In this document: positions 1 through 6,529 of the stretch, one piece after another
How positions within the stretch are numbered: position 1 is the first letter of the stretch
Layout: the number at the start of each line of letters is the position of its first letter
Source of the DNA: an uncultured Oscillibacter sp.
GTDB lineage: Bacteria; Bacillota; Clostridia; Oscillospirales; Oscillospiraceae
Length of the DNA: 19,000 nt
Reading direction: 5' to 3'
Assembly: GCA_910585385.1 (NCBI GenBank)
Contig: CAJUDV010000039.1
Span: 1-19,000, forward strand
Position numbers and translations under genes: made by a program
The notes under the pieces: generated by a model
The model's database searches: none
Told to the model about the DNA's origin: nothing
The model's input: only the letters and a program-made list of their open reading frames with translations

Positions 1-274
1 ACTTGCCCTCCATCACCGGCATGCCGGCCTCCGGGCCGATGTCCCCCAGGCCCAGAACGGCGCTGCCGTCGGTGATGACGGCGCAGAGATTGTGGCGGCG
101 GGTCAGCTCGTAGCTCTTGCCGGCGTCCTTTTGGATCTCCAGACAGGGCTGGGCCACGCCGGGGGTGTAGGCCAGGGACAAATCGTCCTTCGTCTCCACG
201 GGGACGGCGGCCACCACCTCGATCTTGCCCCTCCACTCGCCGTGGAGCCGCAGGGATTCCTTCGCGTAATCCAT
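1..274 (-). CDS. Malic enzyme, N-terminal part (cut by window edge)
   Basis: The first 91 codons of a malic enzyme (oxidative decarboxylation of malate to pyruvate and CO2 with NAD(P)H) run off the left edge. The translation starts MDYAKESLRLHGEWRGK and contains SLAYTPGVAQPCLEI, the conserved N-terminal signature of bacterial malic enzymes, followed by AVITDGSAVLGLGDIGPEAG, the conserved loop of the malic N-terminal domain. The ATG at 274 has a GAGAGGTAA ribosome binding site about 7 bases upstream. The gene follows glpK by 55 bases on the same strand, so co-transcription is possible; glycerol use and pyruvate supply would fit together, but that is inference. Cofactor preference cannot be told because the NAD-binding domain lies outside the window. 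Confidence 0.9.
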   Translation of the reverse strand, partial: MDYAKESLRLHGEWRGKIEVVAAVPVETKDDLSLAYTPGVAQPCLEIQKDAGKSYELTRRHNLCAVITDGSAVLGLGDIGPEAGMPVMEGK

Positions 275-298
275 ATGTGTTACCTCTCTTTATTCTCC

Positions 299-319
299 GC
301 CGGGGCAGGTCTCCCCGGC
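299..319 (-). other. GC-rich intercistronic hairpin between glpK and malic enzyme
   Basis: A perfect 7-bp G/C inverted repeat (GCCGGGG / CCCCGGC) with a 7-base loop lies just after the glpK stop. There is no T-run after it on the minus strand, so it is a poor intrinsic terminator. It may stabilise the 3' end of the upstream message or cause partial termination before the malic enzyme gene. Confidence 0.4.
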
Positions 320-329
320 TGATATTTTG

Positions 330-1817
330 TCAGGCCTCCCAGCCCTTGGCCCGGTCCACGGCTCTGGTCCACCCCTGCCGCAGACGGTCCCGCTCCGCCC
401 GGGAGATGCCGGGATCAAAGCGGCGCTCCAGGGTCCACTGGCCCCGGATCTCCTCCCGGCTGCGCCAGACGCCGGCGGCCAGTCCCGCCAGATACGCCGC
501 CCCCAGGGCGGTGGTCTCCCGGATCACCGGGCGGAGAATGGCCCCGCCCACCACGTCCGCCTGGAACTGCATGAGAAAATCGTTGGCGGAGGCGCCGCCG
601 TCCACCCGCAGCTCCCTGAGACGGATGCCGGTGTCCTCCTCCATGGCGGAGAGCACGTCTCCCGTCTGGTAGGCGATGGACTCCAGGGCCGCCCGGATGA
701 TGTGGTCCCGGCCCGCGCCCCGGGTCAGGCCCAGAATGGCCCCCCGGGCGTACATGTCCCAATGGGGCGCGCCCAAACCGGTGAAGGCGGGCACCACATA
801 CACCCCGCCGCTGTCGGGGACCTTCCGGGCGGAGTACTCGCTGTCAGCGGCCTCGGTGATGAGGCGCAGCTCGTCCCGGAGCCACTGGATCACCGCGCCG
901 CCCACAAACACGCTGCCCTCCAGGGCGTACTGGACCTTCCCCTCCAGCCCGGCGGCGATGGTAGTCACCAGCCCATTCCGGCTGCGGACCAGCTTCTCCC
1001 CGGTGTTCATCAGCAAAAAGCAGCCGGTGCCGTAGGTGTTCTTGGCCTCTCCGGCGGCAAAGCAGGCCTGGCCGAAGAGAGCCGCCTGCTGGTCCCCGGC
1101 GATGCCGGCGATGGGCACCTCCACCCCCTGAATATTCACCGTGCCGTAGACCTCGCTGGAGGAGCGGACCTCCGGCAGCATCCCCATGGGGATGTCCAGC
1201 CGCCGGCAGATCTCCTCATCCCAGCGGAGATTCTCAATATCATAGAGCATGGTGCGGCTGGCGTTGGTGCAGTCCGTGACGTGGACCCTTCCGCCGGTGA
1301 GCTTCCAGATGAGCCAGCTGTCCACGGTGCCAAACAGCAGCCGCCCGCGCTCCGCCCCCTCCCGGGCACCAGGGACATTGTCCAGAATCCACCGGATCTT
1401 GGTGGCGGAGAAATAGGCGTCGATCAAAAGGCCCGTGCGCCGGCGGACGTAGTCCGCAAACGCCCCGTCCTTTTTCAGCTCCTCGCACAGCGCCGCCGTG
1501 CGGCGGCACTGCCACACGATGGCGTTGCACACGGGCCGCCCGGTCTCCCGGTCCCAGACCACGGTGGTCTCCCGCTGATTGGTGATGCCAATGGCGGCCA
1601 CCTCCGCCGCCGGAACGCCGGCCTGGGCCAGCGCCTCGTTCAGCACTCCGTACTGGCTGGAGTAGATCTCCATGGGGTCGTGCTCCACCCAGCCCGGCTG
1701 GGGGTAGACCTGGGTGAACTCCTTCTGGGCCATGCCCACGATATTCTGGGCCCGGTCAAAGAGAACGCAGCGGCTGCTGGTGGTCCCCTGGTCCAGGGCG
1801 GCAACGTACTGTCTCAC
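330..1817 (-). CDS. glpK: Glycerol kinase
   Basis: This 495-aa protein phosphorylates glycerol to sn-glycerol 3-phosphate using ATP in the cytoplasm. It belongs to the FGGY kinases: DQGTTSSR (residues 9-16) is the N-terminal phosphate-binding loop, GITNQRET (78-85) and IVWQCRRT (100-107) are glycerol kinase signatures, AGDQQAALFGQ (240-250) contains the catalytic Asp242, and VDGGASANDF (405-414) is the C-terminal ATP-site motif. Length is typical. I chose the GTG at 1817, giving MRQYVAALDQGTTS, because AGGAGG lies 7 bases upstream; the in-frame GTG at 1853 would add 12 residues and place the start before that site. The loop before Asp242 reads NIQGVEVPIAG and has no histidine where PTS-regulated Firmicutes GlpKs carry the HPr-phosphorylated one, so PTS activation may be absent. 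It is read from its own promoter at 1904-1932. Confidence 0.97.
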   Translation of the reverse strand: MRQYVAALDQGTTSSRCVLFDRAQNIVGMAQKEFTQVYPQPGWVEHDPMEIYSSQYGVLNEALAQAGVPAAEVAAIGITNQRETTVVWDRETGRPVCNAIVWQCRRTAALCEELKKDGAFADYVRRRTGLLIDAYFSATKIRWILDNVPGAREGAERGRLLFGTVDSWLIWKLTGGRVHVTDCTNASRTMLYDIENLRWDEEICRRLDIPMGMLPEVRSSSEVYGTVNIQGVEVPIAGIAGDQQAALFGQACFAAGEAKNTYGTGCFLLMNTGEKLVRSRNGLVTTIAAGLEGKVQYALEGSVFVGGAVIQWLRDELRLITEAADSEYSARKVPDSGGVYVVPAFTGLGAPHWDMYARGAILGLTRGAGRDHIIRAALESIAYQTGDVLSAMEEDTGIRLRELRVDGGASANDFLMQFQADVVGGAILRPVIRETTALGAAYLAGLAAGVWRSREEIRGQWTLERRFDPGISRAERDRLRQGWTRAVDRAKGWEA

Positions 1818-1851
1818 GGCGAGGCCTCCTCTCTTTCTCTCGAAAAGGGAC

Positions 1852-1890
1852 ACGGGAGCAAAACGGCTTTTTGGTCCGTCCTGCTCCCGT
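1852..1890 (-). terminator. Hairpin in the glpK leader: sodA terminator and/or attenuator
   Basis: A perfect 9-bp inverted repeat, ACGGGAGCA (1852-1860) against TGCTCCCGT (1882-1890), has a shorter inner stem ACGG/CCGT at 1863-1866 and 1876-1879. On the minus strand it is followed by GTCCCTTTTC, a weak T-run. It lies downstream of the sodA stop and could end that transcript. It also lies between the glpK promoter and the glpK ribosome binding site, so glpK transcripts must pass through it. A transcriptional attenuator is therefore plausible. Confidence 0.55.
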
Positions 1891-1903
1891 TCATCTCCAT
1901 CTT

Positions 1904-1932
1904 TTTATACCAAAAAACAGCCGCCTTGTCAA
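1904..1932 (-). promoter_or_regulatory. glpK promoter
   Basis: On the minus strand there is a perfect -35 TTGACA (1927-1932), a 17-base spacer and a -10 TATAAA (1904-1909, five of six consensus). Transcription would start near 1897, leaving a leader of about 80 bases before the glpK GTG. The promoter sits directly after the sodA stop codon at 1941. Confidence 0.8.
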
Positions 1933-1940
1933 GCCGCCGG

Positions 1941-2585
1941 TCAGGGGGCGGGGTACTGGGTCCCGGCAGCCGTCAGCTCTCCGTACCGCCGGGTGACGCC
2001 CGGCCAGTCCACCAGCCGCCACCAGGCCTCAAAGTACTCGTCCCGCCGGTTCTGATAGGGCAGGTAGTAGGCGTGCTCCCACACGTCGCACCCCAGCAGG
2101 GGCGTCAGAGGCAGGGTGCTGTCCTGGTTGGGGGTCTTGCGGACGGAGAGCCGCCCCTCCCGGTCCGACACCAGCCACGCCCAGCCGGAGCCGAACTGCC
2201 CCAGGGCGGCGGAGCGCAGAGCGGCCTTCAGCCCCTGGAGATCCCCGAAGTCCCGGTCAATGGCCCCCTGGAGAACAGGACCGGGGGCGGAGGCCGGCGC
2301 GGGGTGCAGGGTCTTAAAGTACAGGTCGTGGTTATAAACCCCGCCGGCGTTGTTCCGCACGCCCTGGCGGATGTCCTCCGGCAGCTCCGGCCAGTCCCGC
2401 ATCAACCGTTCCAGGGACCAGCCGTGGTACTCCGGGCGGTCTTTCAGCAGCTTGTTGAGATTGTCCACGTAGGTGTTAAAGTGCTTGTCGTGGTGGAAGT
2501 GCATGGTGCGCTCGTCCAGCTCCGGCAGCAGGGCATCGTAGGCGTAGGGCAGGGGCGGCAGGGTAAAGGGGTAATGTGTCTCCAT
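1941..2585 (-). CDS. sodA: Superoxide dismutase, Fe/Mn family (Mn-type signature)
   Basis: This 214-aa cytoplasmic enzyme converts superoxide to oxygen and hydrogen peroxide. The four metal ligands are visible: His31 in HFHHDKHF, His86 in NNAGGVYNHDLYF, and Asp167 and His171 in GCDVWEHAYYL. Tyr39 (second-shell) is present. NNAGG (78-82) with Gln154 in TPNQDST is the Mn-type arrangement; Fe enzymes usually have the glutamine near the second ligand instead. The ATG at 2585 has an AGAGAGGA site about 9 bases upstream. The gene stands between the hydrogenase operon and glpK, and protection of oxygen-sensitive iron-sulfur enzymes is a reasonable but inferred role. An inverted repeat spans its leader (2589-2618). 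The -10-like TATACT at 2620-2625 has no convincing -35. Confidence 0.95.
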   Translation of the reverse strand: METHYPFTLPPLPYAYDALLPELDERTMHFHHDKHFNTYVDNLNKLLKDRPEYHGWSLERLMRDWPELPEDIRQGVRNNAGGVYNHDLYFKTLHPAPASAPGPVLQGAIDRDFGDLQGLKAALRSAALGQFGSGWAWLVSDREGRLSVRKTPNQDSTLPLTPLLGCDVWEHAYYLPYQNRRDEYFEAWWRLVDWPGVTRRYGELTAAGTQYPAP

Positions 2586-2588
2586 CGC

Positions 2589-2625
2589 GCGTCATCCTCT
2601 CTAAAAATGTGATGACGCTAGTATA
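2589..2625 (-). promoter_or_regulatory. sodA leader: 8-bp inverted repeat over the ribosome binding site, with a candidate -10
   Basis: GCGTCATC (2589-2596) and GATGACGC (2611-2618) form a perfect 8-bp inverted repeat with a 14-base spacer. On the minus strand the Shine-Dalgarno bases lie in the loop and the first bases of the right arm. Directly upstream is TATACT (2620-2625), a possible -10, which would put the start of transcription in the left arm. The element could be an operator or an RNA hairpin that limits translation. Confidence 0.45.
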
Positions 2626-2661
2626 TGCGGTAAAGAGAAAAAATATCGGCCGAAAACAGGT

Positions 2662-2689
2662 CTCCGCGCCGCCAATGGGCGGCGCGGAG
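2662..2689 (-). terminator. Terminator of the hydrogenase operon
   Basis: A perfect 12-bp GC-rich stem, CTCCGCGCCGCC against GGCGGCGCGGAG, closes on a 4-base loop 10 bases after the hydrogenase stop. On the minus strand it is followed by ACCTGTTTTC, a short T-run, so it is a strong stem with a modest tail. Confidence 0.7.
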
Positions 2690-2699
2690 GCTCTGCCGC

Positions 2700-4409
2700 T
2701 CACTGTTTTGTGTGCAGCAGGTGATGGGCCCGCTGGCTGAGCGGGGCTTTCAGATAGGTCCGGTACAGGGCCTGGACGTCCGGATTCTCATGGGAGAACC
2801 GAATCGGGGACTTGGCGTCCAGCTTCCAGAGTTTGTCGCCTCTGGCCGCCGCCATCTCCACACCCTCGTGGATGGGCTGTCCGCCGCCGCCGGCACAGCC
2901 GCCGGGACAGGCCATGACCTCCACGAAGTCATACTCCGCGTCACCGCTGTCGATGGCCTCCATCAGCCTCCGGGTATTGGCCAGGCCGCTGACCGCCGCC
3001 ACACGGACGTCTCCCGCGCCGGGGATGTTGAAGACCGCCTCCCGCCAGGGCCTGCTGCCCCGGACAGCCTGGAAGGCGTCGGGGTCCGGATTTTTCCCGG
3101 TCACCAGGTAGTAGGCGCTGCGGAGGGCCGCATCCATGACCCCGCCGGTGGCGCCGAAGATCACCGCCGCGCCGGTGCCGCTGCCCAGGGGGCTGTCAAA
3201 CTCCGCCTCCTCCAGGTCGGCGGGGACAATGCAGTCGCTGCGGAAGAGGCGGCACATCTCCCGGGTAGTCAGCACGGCGTCCACGTCCGGGTCGCCGCAG
3301 GCGTCGTTCATCCCCGGCAGCTCGCACTCCGCCTTCTTGGCGGAGCAGGGCATGATGGACACCACAAACACCTTGTGGGGGTCCAGGCCCATCTTCTCCG
3401 CGAAGTAGCTCTTTGCCACGGCGCCGAACATCTGCTGGGGGGATTTGGCGGTGGACAGGTGCTCCGCGTAGGCGGGGTACTGGGTCTTGAGGAACTTCAC
3501 CCAGCCGGGACAGCAGGAGGTGAACATGGGCCAGCGGTGCCGCCCCCGGTGGGTAAACCGCTCGATAAACTCGCTGCCCTCCTCCATGATGGTGAGGTCC
3601 GCGGCGAAATTGGTGTCGAACACGTAGTCAAATCCAATGCGCTTTAACGCCGCCACCATGCGCCCGACAGTGGCCTGCCGGGGAGGCAGGCCAAAGGACT
3701 CCGCCCAGGCCGCCCGCACCGCCGGAGCCACCTGGACCACCACCGTCACCTCGGGGTCCGCCAGGGCCCAGAAGGCCTTGTTGGTGTCGTCCCGAACCGT
3801 CAGCGCGCCGGTGGGACAGTGGGTGACGCACTGTCCGCAGAAGGTACAGTCCGTGTTCTTGAGGTAGCGGTTGTAACTCACGTCCACCGTGGTGCGGGAG
3901 CCGGTGCCCGCCACATCCCAGATGTGCATACCCTGGATCTTGTCGCACACCTGCACGCAGCGCATGCACTTGACGCACTTGCTGGCCTCCCGGACAATGG
4001 GAACGCTCAAATCCAGACGGGCCCGCTCCGGCTGCACCTCATAGGGCTGGTAGTGGATATTCATGTCGTGGGACAGCTTCTGGAGCTCGCAGCTGCCGCT
4101 GCGGACGCAGACGGTGCAGTTGGAGTTGTGCTGGGAGAGGATCAGCCGCAGGTTGGTCTTCCGGGCCTCCCGCACCCGGGGGGAGTTGGTCTGAATCACC
4201 ATGCCCTCCAGGATCTCGGTGTTGCAGGCGGGCACCAGGCGCTCCGTGCCCTCCACCTCCACCATGCACATGCGGCAGGCGGCGATCTCGTTGACGTCCT
4301 TCAAAAAGCACAGGTGGGGGATGGGAATGCCGGCCTTCTCCGCGGCGGCCAGAATGGTGGTGCCCTTGGAGGCGGTCAGCTGCCGCCCGTTGATCGTGAA
4401 GTTTACCAT
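2700..4409 (-). CDS. hydA: [FeFe] hydrogenase, multi-cluster catalytic subunit
   Basis: This 569-aa protein catalyses reversible H2 formation. In order: a plant-type [2Fe-2S] domain (Cys34, 45, 48, 62), a His-Cys3 cluster (His94, Cys98, 101, 107), two [4Fe-4S] sites (Cys145/148/151/155 and Cys188/191/194/198), then the H-cluster domain with TSCCPGW (297-303), MPCSAKKAE (353-361) and EVMACPGGCAGGGGQP (497-512), and a C-terminal small-subunit domain ending near residue 565. The proton-path cysteine (Cys299) and H-cluster ligands (Cys300, 355, 501, 505) are all present, so it should be active. The start MVNFTING at 4409 overlaps the stop of the upstream flavoprotein gene by 7 bp, with GGGAGGA 12 bases before it; a longer upstream reading is out of the upstream gene's frame and unlikely. 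The pairing with a GltD-like protein fits the glutamate-synthase-linked (A2-like) class of [FeFe] hydrogenases. Confidence 0.95.
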   Translation of the reverse strand: MVNFTINGRQLTASKGTTILAAAEKAGIPIPHLCFLKDVNEIAACRMCMVEVEGTERLVPACNTEILEGMVIQTNSPRVREARKTNLRLILSQHNSNCTVCVRSGSCELQKLSHDMNIHYQPYEVQPERARLDLSVPIVREASKCVKCMRCVQVCDKIQGMHIWDVAGTGSRTTVDVSYNRYLKNTDCTFCGQCVTHCPTGALTVRDDTNKAFWALADPEVTVVVQVAPAVRAAWAESFGLPPRQATVGRMVAALKRIGFDYVFDTNFAADLTIMEEGSEFIERFTHRGRHRWPMFTSCCPGWVKFLKTQYPAYAEHLSTAKSPQQMFGAVAKSYFAEKMGLDPHKVFVVSIMPCSAKKAECELPGMNDACGDPDVDAVLTTREMCRLFRSDCIVPADLEEAEFDSPLGSGTGAAVIFGATGGVMDAALRSAYYLVTGKNPDPDAFQAVRGSRPWREAVFNIPGAGDVRVAAVSGLANTRRLMEAIDSGDAEYDFVEVMACPGGCAGGGGQPIHEGVEMAAARGDKLWKLDAKSPIRFSHENPDVQALYRTYLKAPLSQRAHHLLHTKQ

Positions 4410-6241
4410 TTTTCCACACGTCCTCCCTTGAAGTTTCCATACCCGAAGTGGTCGCATCGCAGGCACCGGGAGGACTCCTGCCCGGCCTCCTCGTCGGTCA
4501 TGCCGCACTCGATGCACTGGAAGTCCGCCTTGCGCTCGCAGGCGTCCCGCTCGGTGGCGTTGACCCGGCCGCGGGGCCTGAGGTCCGTGCACCGGGGCGT
4601 GGGCACCTTCACCTCCGCCTCAATCTCGTGGTTGAAGCCCAGGTACTCGTCGATGTTGGCGGCGGCGGCCTTTCCGGCGGCGATGGCCCGGATGACGGTG
4701 GCGGGGCCGGTGACGCAGTCGCCGCCGGCGAAGACGCCCACCATGTCGGGGAGCTGGGTGCTGGAGTCCGCCAGCAGCGCGCCGCCCCGCTGAATCTTAA
4801 TGCCGGTCTGCTCCAGCCCGCGGGTCTCAATGCCCTGGCCGATGGCCACGATAATGGTGTCCGCCGGAATGCGCATGGGCTCCACCGCGGCGGTGCCCGG
4901 CCGGGGACGGCCCGCCTTGTCCATCTCGCCAATGATCTGGGGCTGGGTCCACAATGCCGCCACGTGGCCGTGCTCGTCGGCCTCGATGCGCAGGGGGGCC
5001 TGGAGGGTCAGCACCTCCGCGCCCTCGGCGATGGCCCCCTCCACCTCTTCCGCCTGGGCGGTCATGTCCTCCTGGCGGCGGCGGTAGACGCAGGTCACCT
5101 TGTCCGCCCCAAGGCGGATGGCGGAGCGGGTCACGTCCATGGCAACGTTGCCGCCGCCGATGACCACCACGTTCTGTCCGGAGAAGTCCGGCATCTCGTC
5201 GTCACCGATGTGGCGCAGCAGCTCCACGGCGGAGACGACGCCCAGGCTGTCCTCCCCCTCAATGCCGGTCTTCTTGTCCGTGTGGGCGCCGATGGAGAGA
5301 TACAGGCCGTCGTACTGCTGCTTCAGCTGGTCAAAGGTCACGTCCACACCCACATCCACGCCGGTATGTACCTGGATACCCAGAGAGAGGATGGAGGCGA
5401 TCTCCGCGTCCAGCTTCTCCCGGGGCAGACGGTAGCTGGGGATGCCGTAGCGCATCATGCCCCCCAGCTGGCGCTGCTTTTCGTACACGGTGACCCTGTG
5501 GCCCATAAGGGCCAGGTAGTATGCGGCGGAGAGACCGCCGGGGCCGCCGCCCACAATGGCCACGGACTTGCCGGTGGCGGGGGCGGGCTTCGGCTGGGGC
5601 ACATCCCCGGCGTGGTCCACGGCGTAACGCTTGAGCCCCCGGATATTCAAAGCGTCGTCCACCATGTTCCTGCGGCAGCGGGCCTCGCAGGGGTGCTCGC
5701 AGATGTAGGCGCAGGCGGTGGGGAAGGGATTGTCCTTGCGGATCAGGCGCACCGCGTCGCCGCAGCGGCCCTCGCTGATGAGGGCGATGTAGCCGGGAAT
5801 ATCCACCCCGGCGGGGCACAGCGCCACGCAGGGCACGGGGTTTTTGAGGCTCCCCAGGCACCGGTGGTGGAGGATGTGCTCCTCGTAGTCGTCCCGGAAG
5901 CCCCGCAGGCCCATGAGAACCAGATTGGCCGCGTCGATGCCGATGGCGCAGTCCGCGGTGTCCACAATCACCTGGGCGGTGCCCTCAATGCGGTTGAGAA
6001 TCTTCATGCTGGGCTCGCCGTCCAGCACCTCGCGGATCATGTTGGACAGCTGGGTCAGCCCCACCCGGCAAGGCACGCACTTGCCGCAGGTCTGGGCACG
6101 GCAGAGGTCCAGAAAATTCAGCGCCATGTCCACCGGGCACAGACCCGGGGGGCTGGCGGCGATCCGCCGCTCCATGTTCCGGTACAGCTGCTCCACCACG
6201 GCCTGGGCCTGGCCGGGGGTCTTGACTTCCAGTCTGCTCAT
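4403..6241 (-). CDS. NuoF-type FeS domain fused to GltD-like FAD/NAD(P) oxidoreductase
   Basis: This 612-aa flavoprotein is probably the electron-transfer partner of the hydrogenase it overlaps. Residues 1-115 resemble the C-terminal iron-sulfur domain of NuoF/HydB: TCGKCVPCRVG supplies Cys52, 55 and 58, and Cys98 the fourth ligand; the FMN/NADH domain of NuoF is absent. Residues 128-215 are the cysteine-rich N-terminal region of GltD-like proteins (Cys138, 142, 177, 181, 185, 189; PAGVDIPGYI). VGGGPGGLSAA (230-240) binds FAD, GGGNVAMD (362-369) binds NAD(P), and VFAGGDCVTG (503-512) is the second FAD motif. A terminal CxxC-x13-CxxC (576-596) may hold another cluster or zinc. It is not a glutamate synthase subunit in this context because no gltA is nearby. 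The ATG at 6241 has a GAAAGAAGTG site; a strong promoter lies 45 bases upstream. Confidence 0.9.
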   Translation of the reverse strand: MSRLEVKTPGQAQAVVEQLYRNMERRIAASPPGLCPVDMALNFLDLCRAQTCGKCVPCRVGLTQLSNMIREVLDGEPSMKILNRIEGTAQVIVDTADCAIGIDAANLVLMGLRGFRDDYEEHILHHRCLGSLKNPVPCVALCPAGVDIPGYIALISEGRCGDAVRLIRKDNPFPTACAYICEHPCEARCRRNMVDDALNIRGLKRYAVDHAGDVPQPKPAPATGKSVAIVGGGPGGLSAAYYLALMGHRVTVYEKQRQLGGMMRYGIPSYRLPREKLDAEIASILSLGIQVHTGVDVGVDVTFDQLKQQYDGLYLSIGAHTDKKTGIEGEDSLGVVSAVELLRHIGDDEMPDFSGQNVVVIGGGNVAMDVTRSAIRLGADKVTCVYRRRQEDMTAQAEEVEGAIAEGAEVLTLQAPLRIEADEHGHVAALWTQPQIIGEMDKAGRPRPGTAAVEPMRIPADTIIVAIGQGIETRGLEQTGIKIQRGGALLADSSTQLPDMVGVFAGGDCVTGPATVIRAIAAGKAAAANIDEYLGFNHEIEAEVKVPTPRCTDLRPRGRVNATERDACERKADFQCIECGMTDEEAGQESSRCLRCDHFGYGNFKGGRVEKW

Positions 6242-6285
6242 ACTGTCACTTCTTTCCGAAAAGTTTGTTTGGTCTCCTAAATATT

Positions 6286-6314
6286 ATTATGAACCCGGCC
6301 GCAAAAAATGTCAA
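6286..6314 (-). promoter_or_regulatory. Promoter of the flavoprotein-hydrogenase operon
   Basis: On the minus strand TTGACA (6309-6314) is separated by exactly 17 bases from CATAAT (6286-6291), five of six to the -10 consensus, in an AT-rich setting unlike the surrounding DNA. The leader would be about 40 bases. No activator site is obvious; a Rex-like half-palindrome farther upstream has the wrong spacing. Confidence 0.8.
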
Positions 6315-6397
6315 TAAAAGTTATTCTTTAGTCAAAGTCTCGTAAATCCTCGGGCAATTTCTTGTGAAAAAGCCACAAACGCCCCATAAAAACGTTT

Positions 6398-6430
6398 AAC
6401 CGTCCTCCGGGGCTCCCCCGGGGGACGGTT
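6398..6430 (-). terminator. Second strong hairpin behind the DHHW gene
   Basis: A 15-bp stem (6398-6412 against 6416-6430, one T-G pair) closes on a 3-base loop. On the minus strand it is followed by AAACGTTTTTATG, a displaced T-run. It lies about 60 bases beyond the first terminator at 6491-6525 and probably insulates the hydrogenase promoter from read-through. Confidence 0.65.
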
Positions 6431-6490
6431 CGTTAAATCCGCAACAATGTTCAGCCGCCCCGGCGGACACGTTCCATGCGGCAAAAGCCG

Positions 6491-6525
6491 AAAAAACGGC
6501 CCGCCGTCCATAGGTCGGCGGGCCG
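6491..6525 (-). terminator. Intrinsic terminator of the DHHW gene
   Basis: CGGCCCGCCG (6497-6506) pairs perfectly with CGGCGGGCCG (6516-6525) around a 9-base loop. On the minus strand six T follow immediately (6496-6491). It begins 5 bases after the stop codon at 6530, so it is a textbook rho-independent terminator. Confidence 0.9.
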
Positions 6526-6529
6526 CGTC

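Noticed and set aside
327..2612. 761-codon plus-strand frame opposite glpK and sodA
   Set aside because: It spans two recognised genes and their promoter on the other strand; the translation is Pro/Gly/His-rich with no recognisable fold.
4410..4592. Longer N-terminus for the hydrogenase starting at 4592
   Set aside because: The extra 61 residues overlap the cysteine-rich end of the flavoprotein in another frame and match nothing; MVNFTING is the usual [2Fe-2S] domain start.
4448..6280. 610-codon plus-strand frame opposite the flavoprotein gene
   Set aside because: It is the antisense shadow of a protein with clear FAD and iron-sulfur motifs; the product is His/Gly/Ala-rich without domains.
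6362..6378. Rex-like site TTGTG-N7-CACAA upstream of the hydrogenase promoter
   Set aside because: Rex operators have 8 bases between TTGTG and CACAA (18 bp in all); this has 7 and lies about 48 bases upstream of the -35, so it is not a convincing repressor site.
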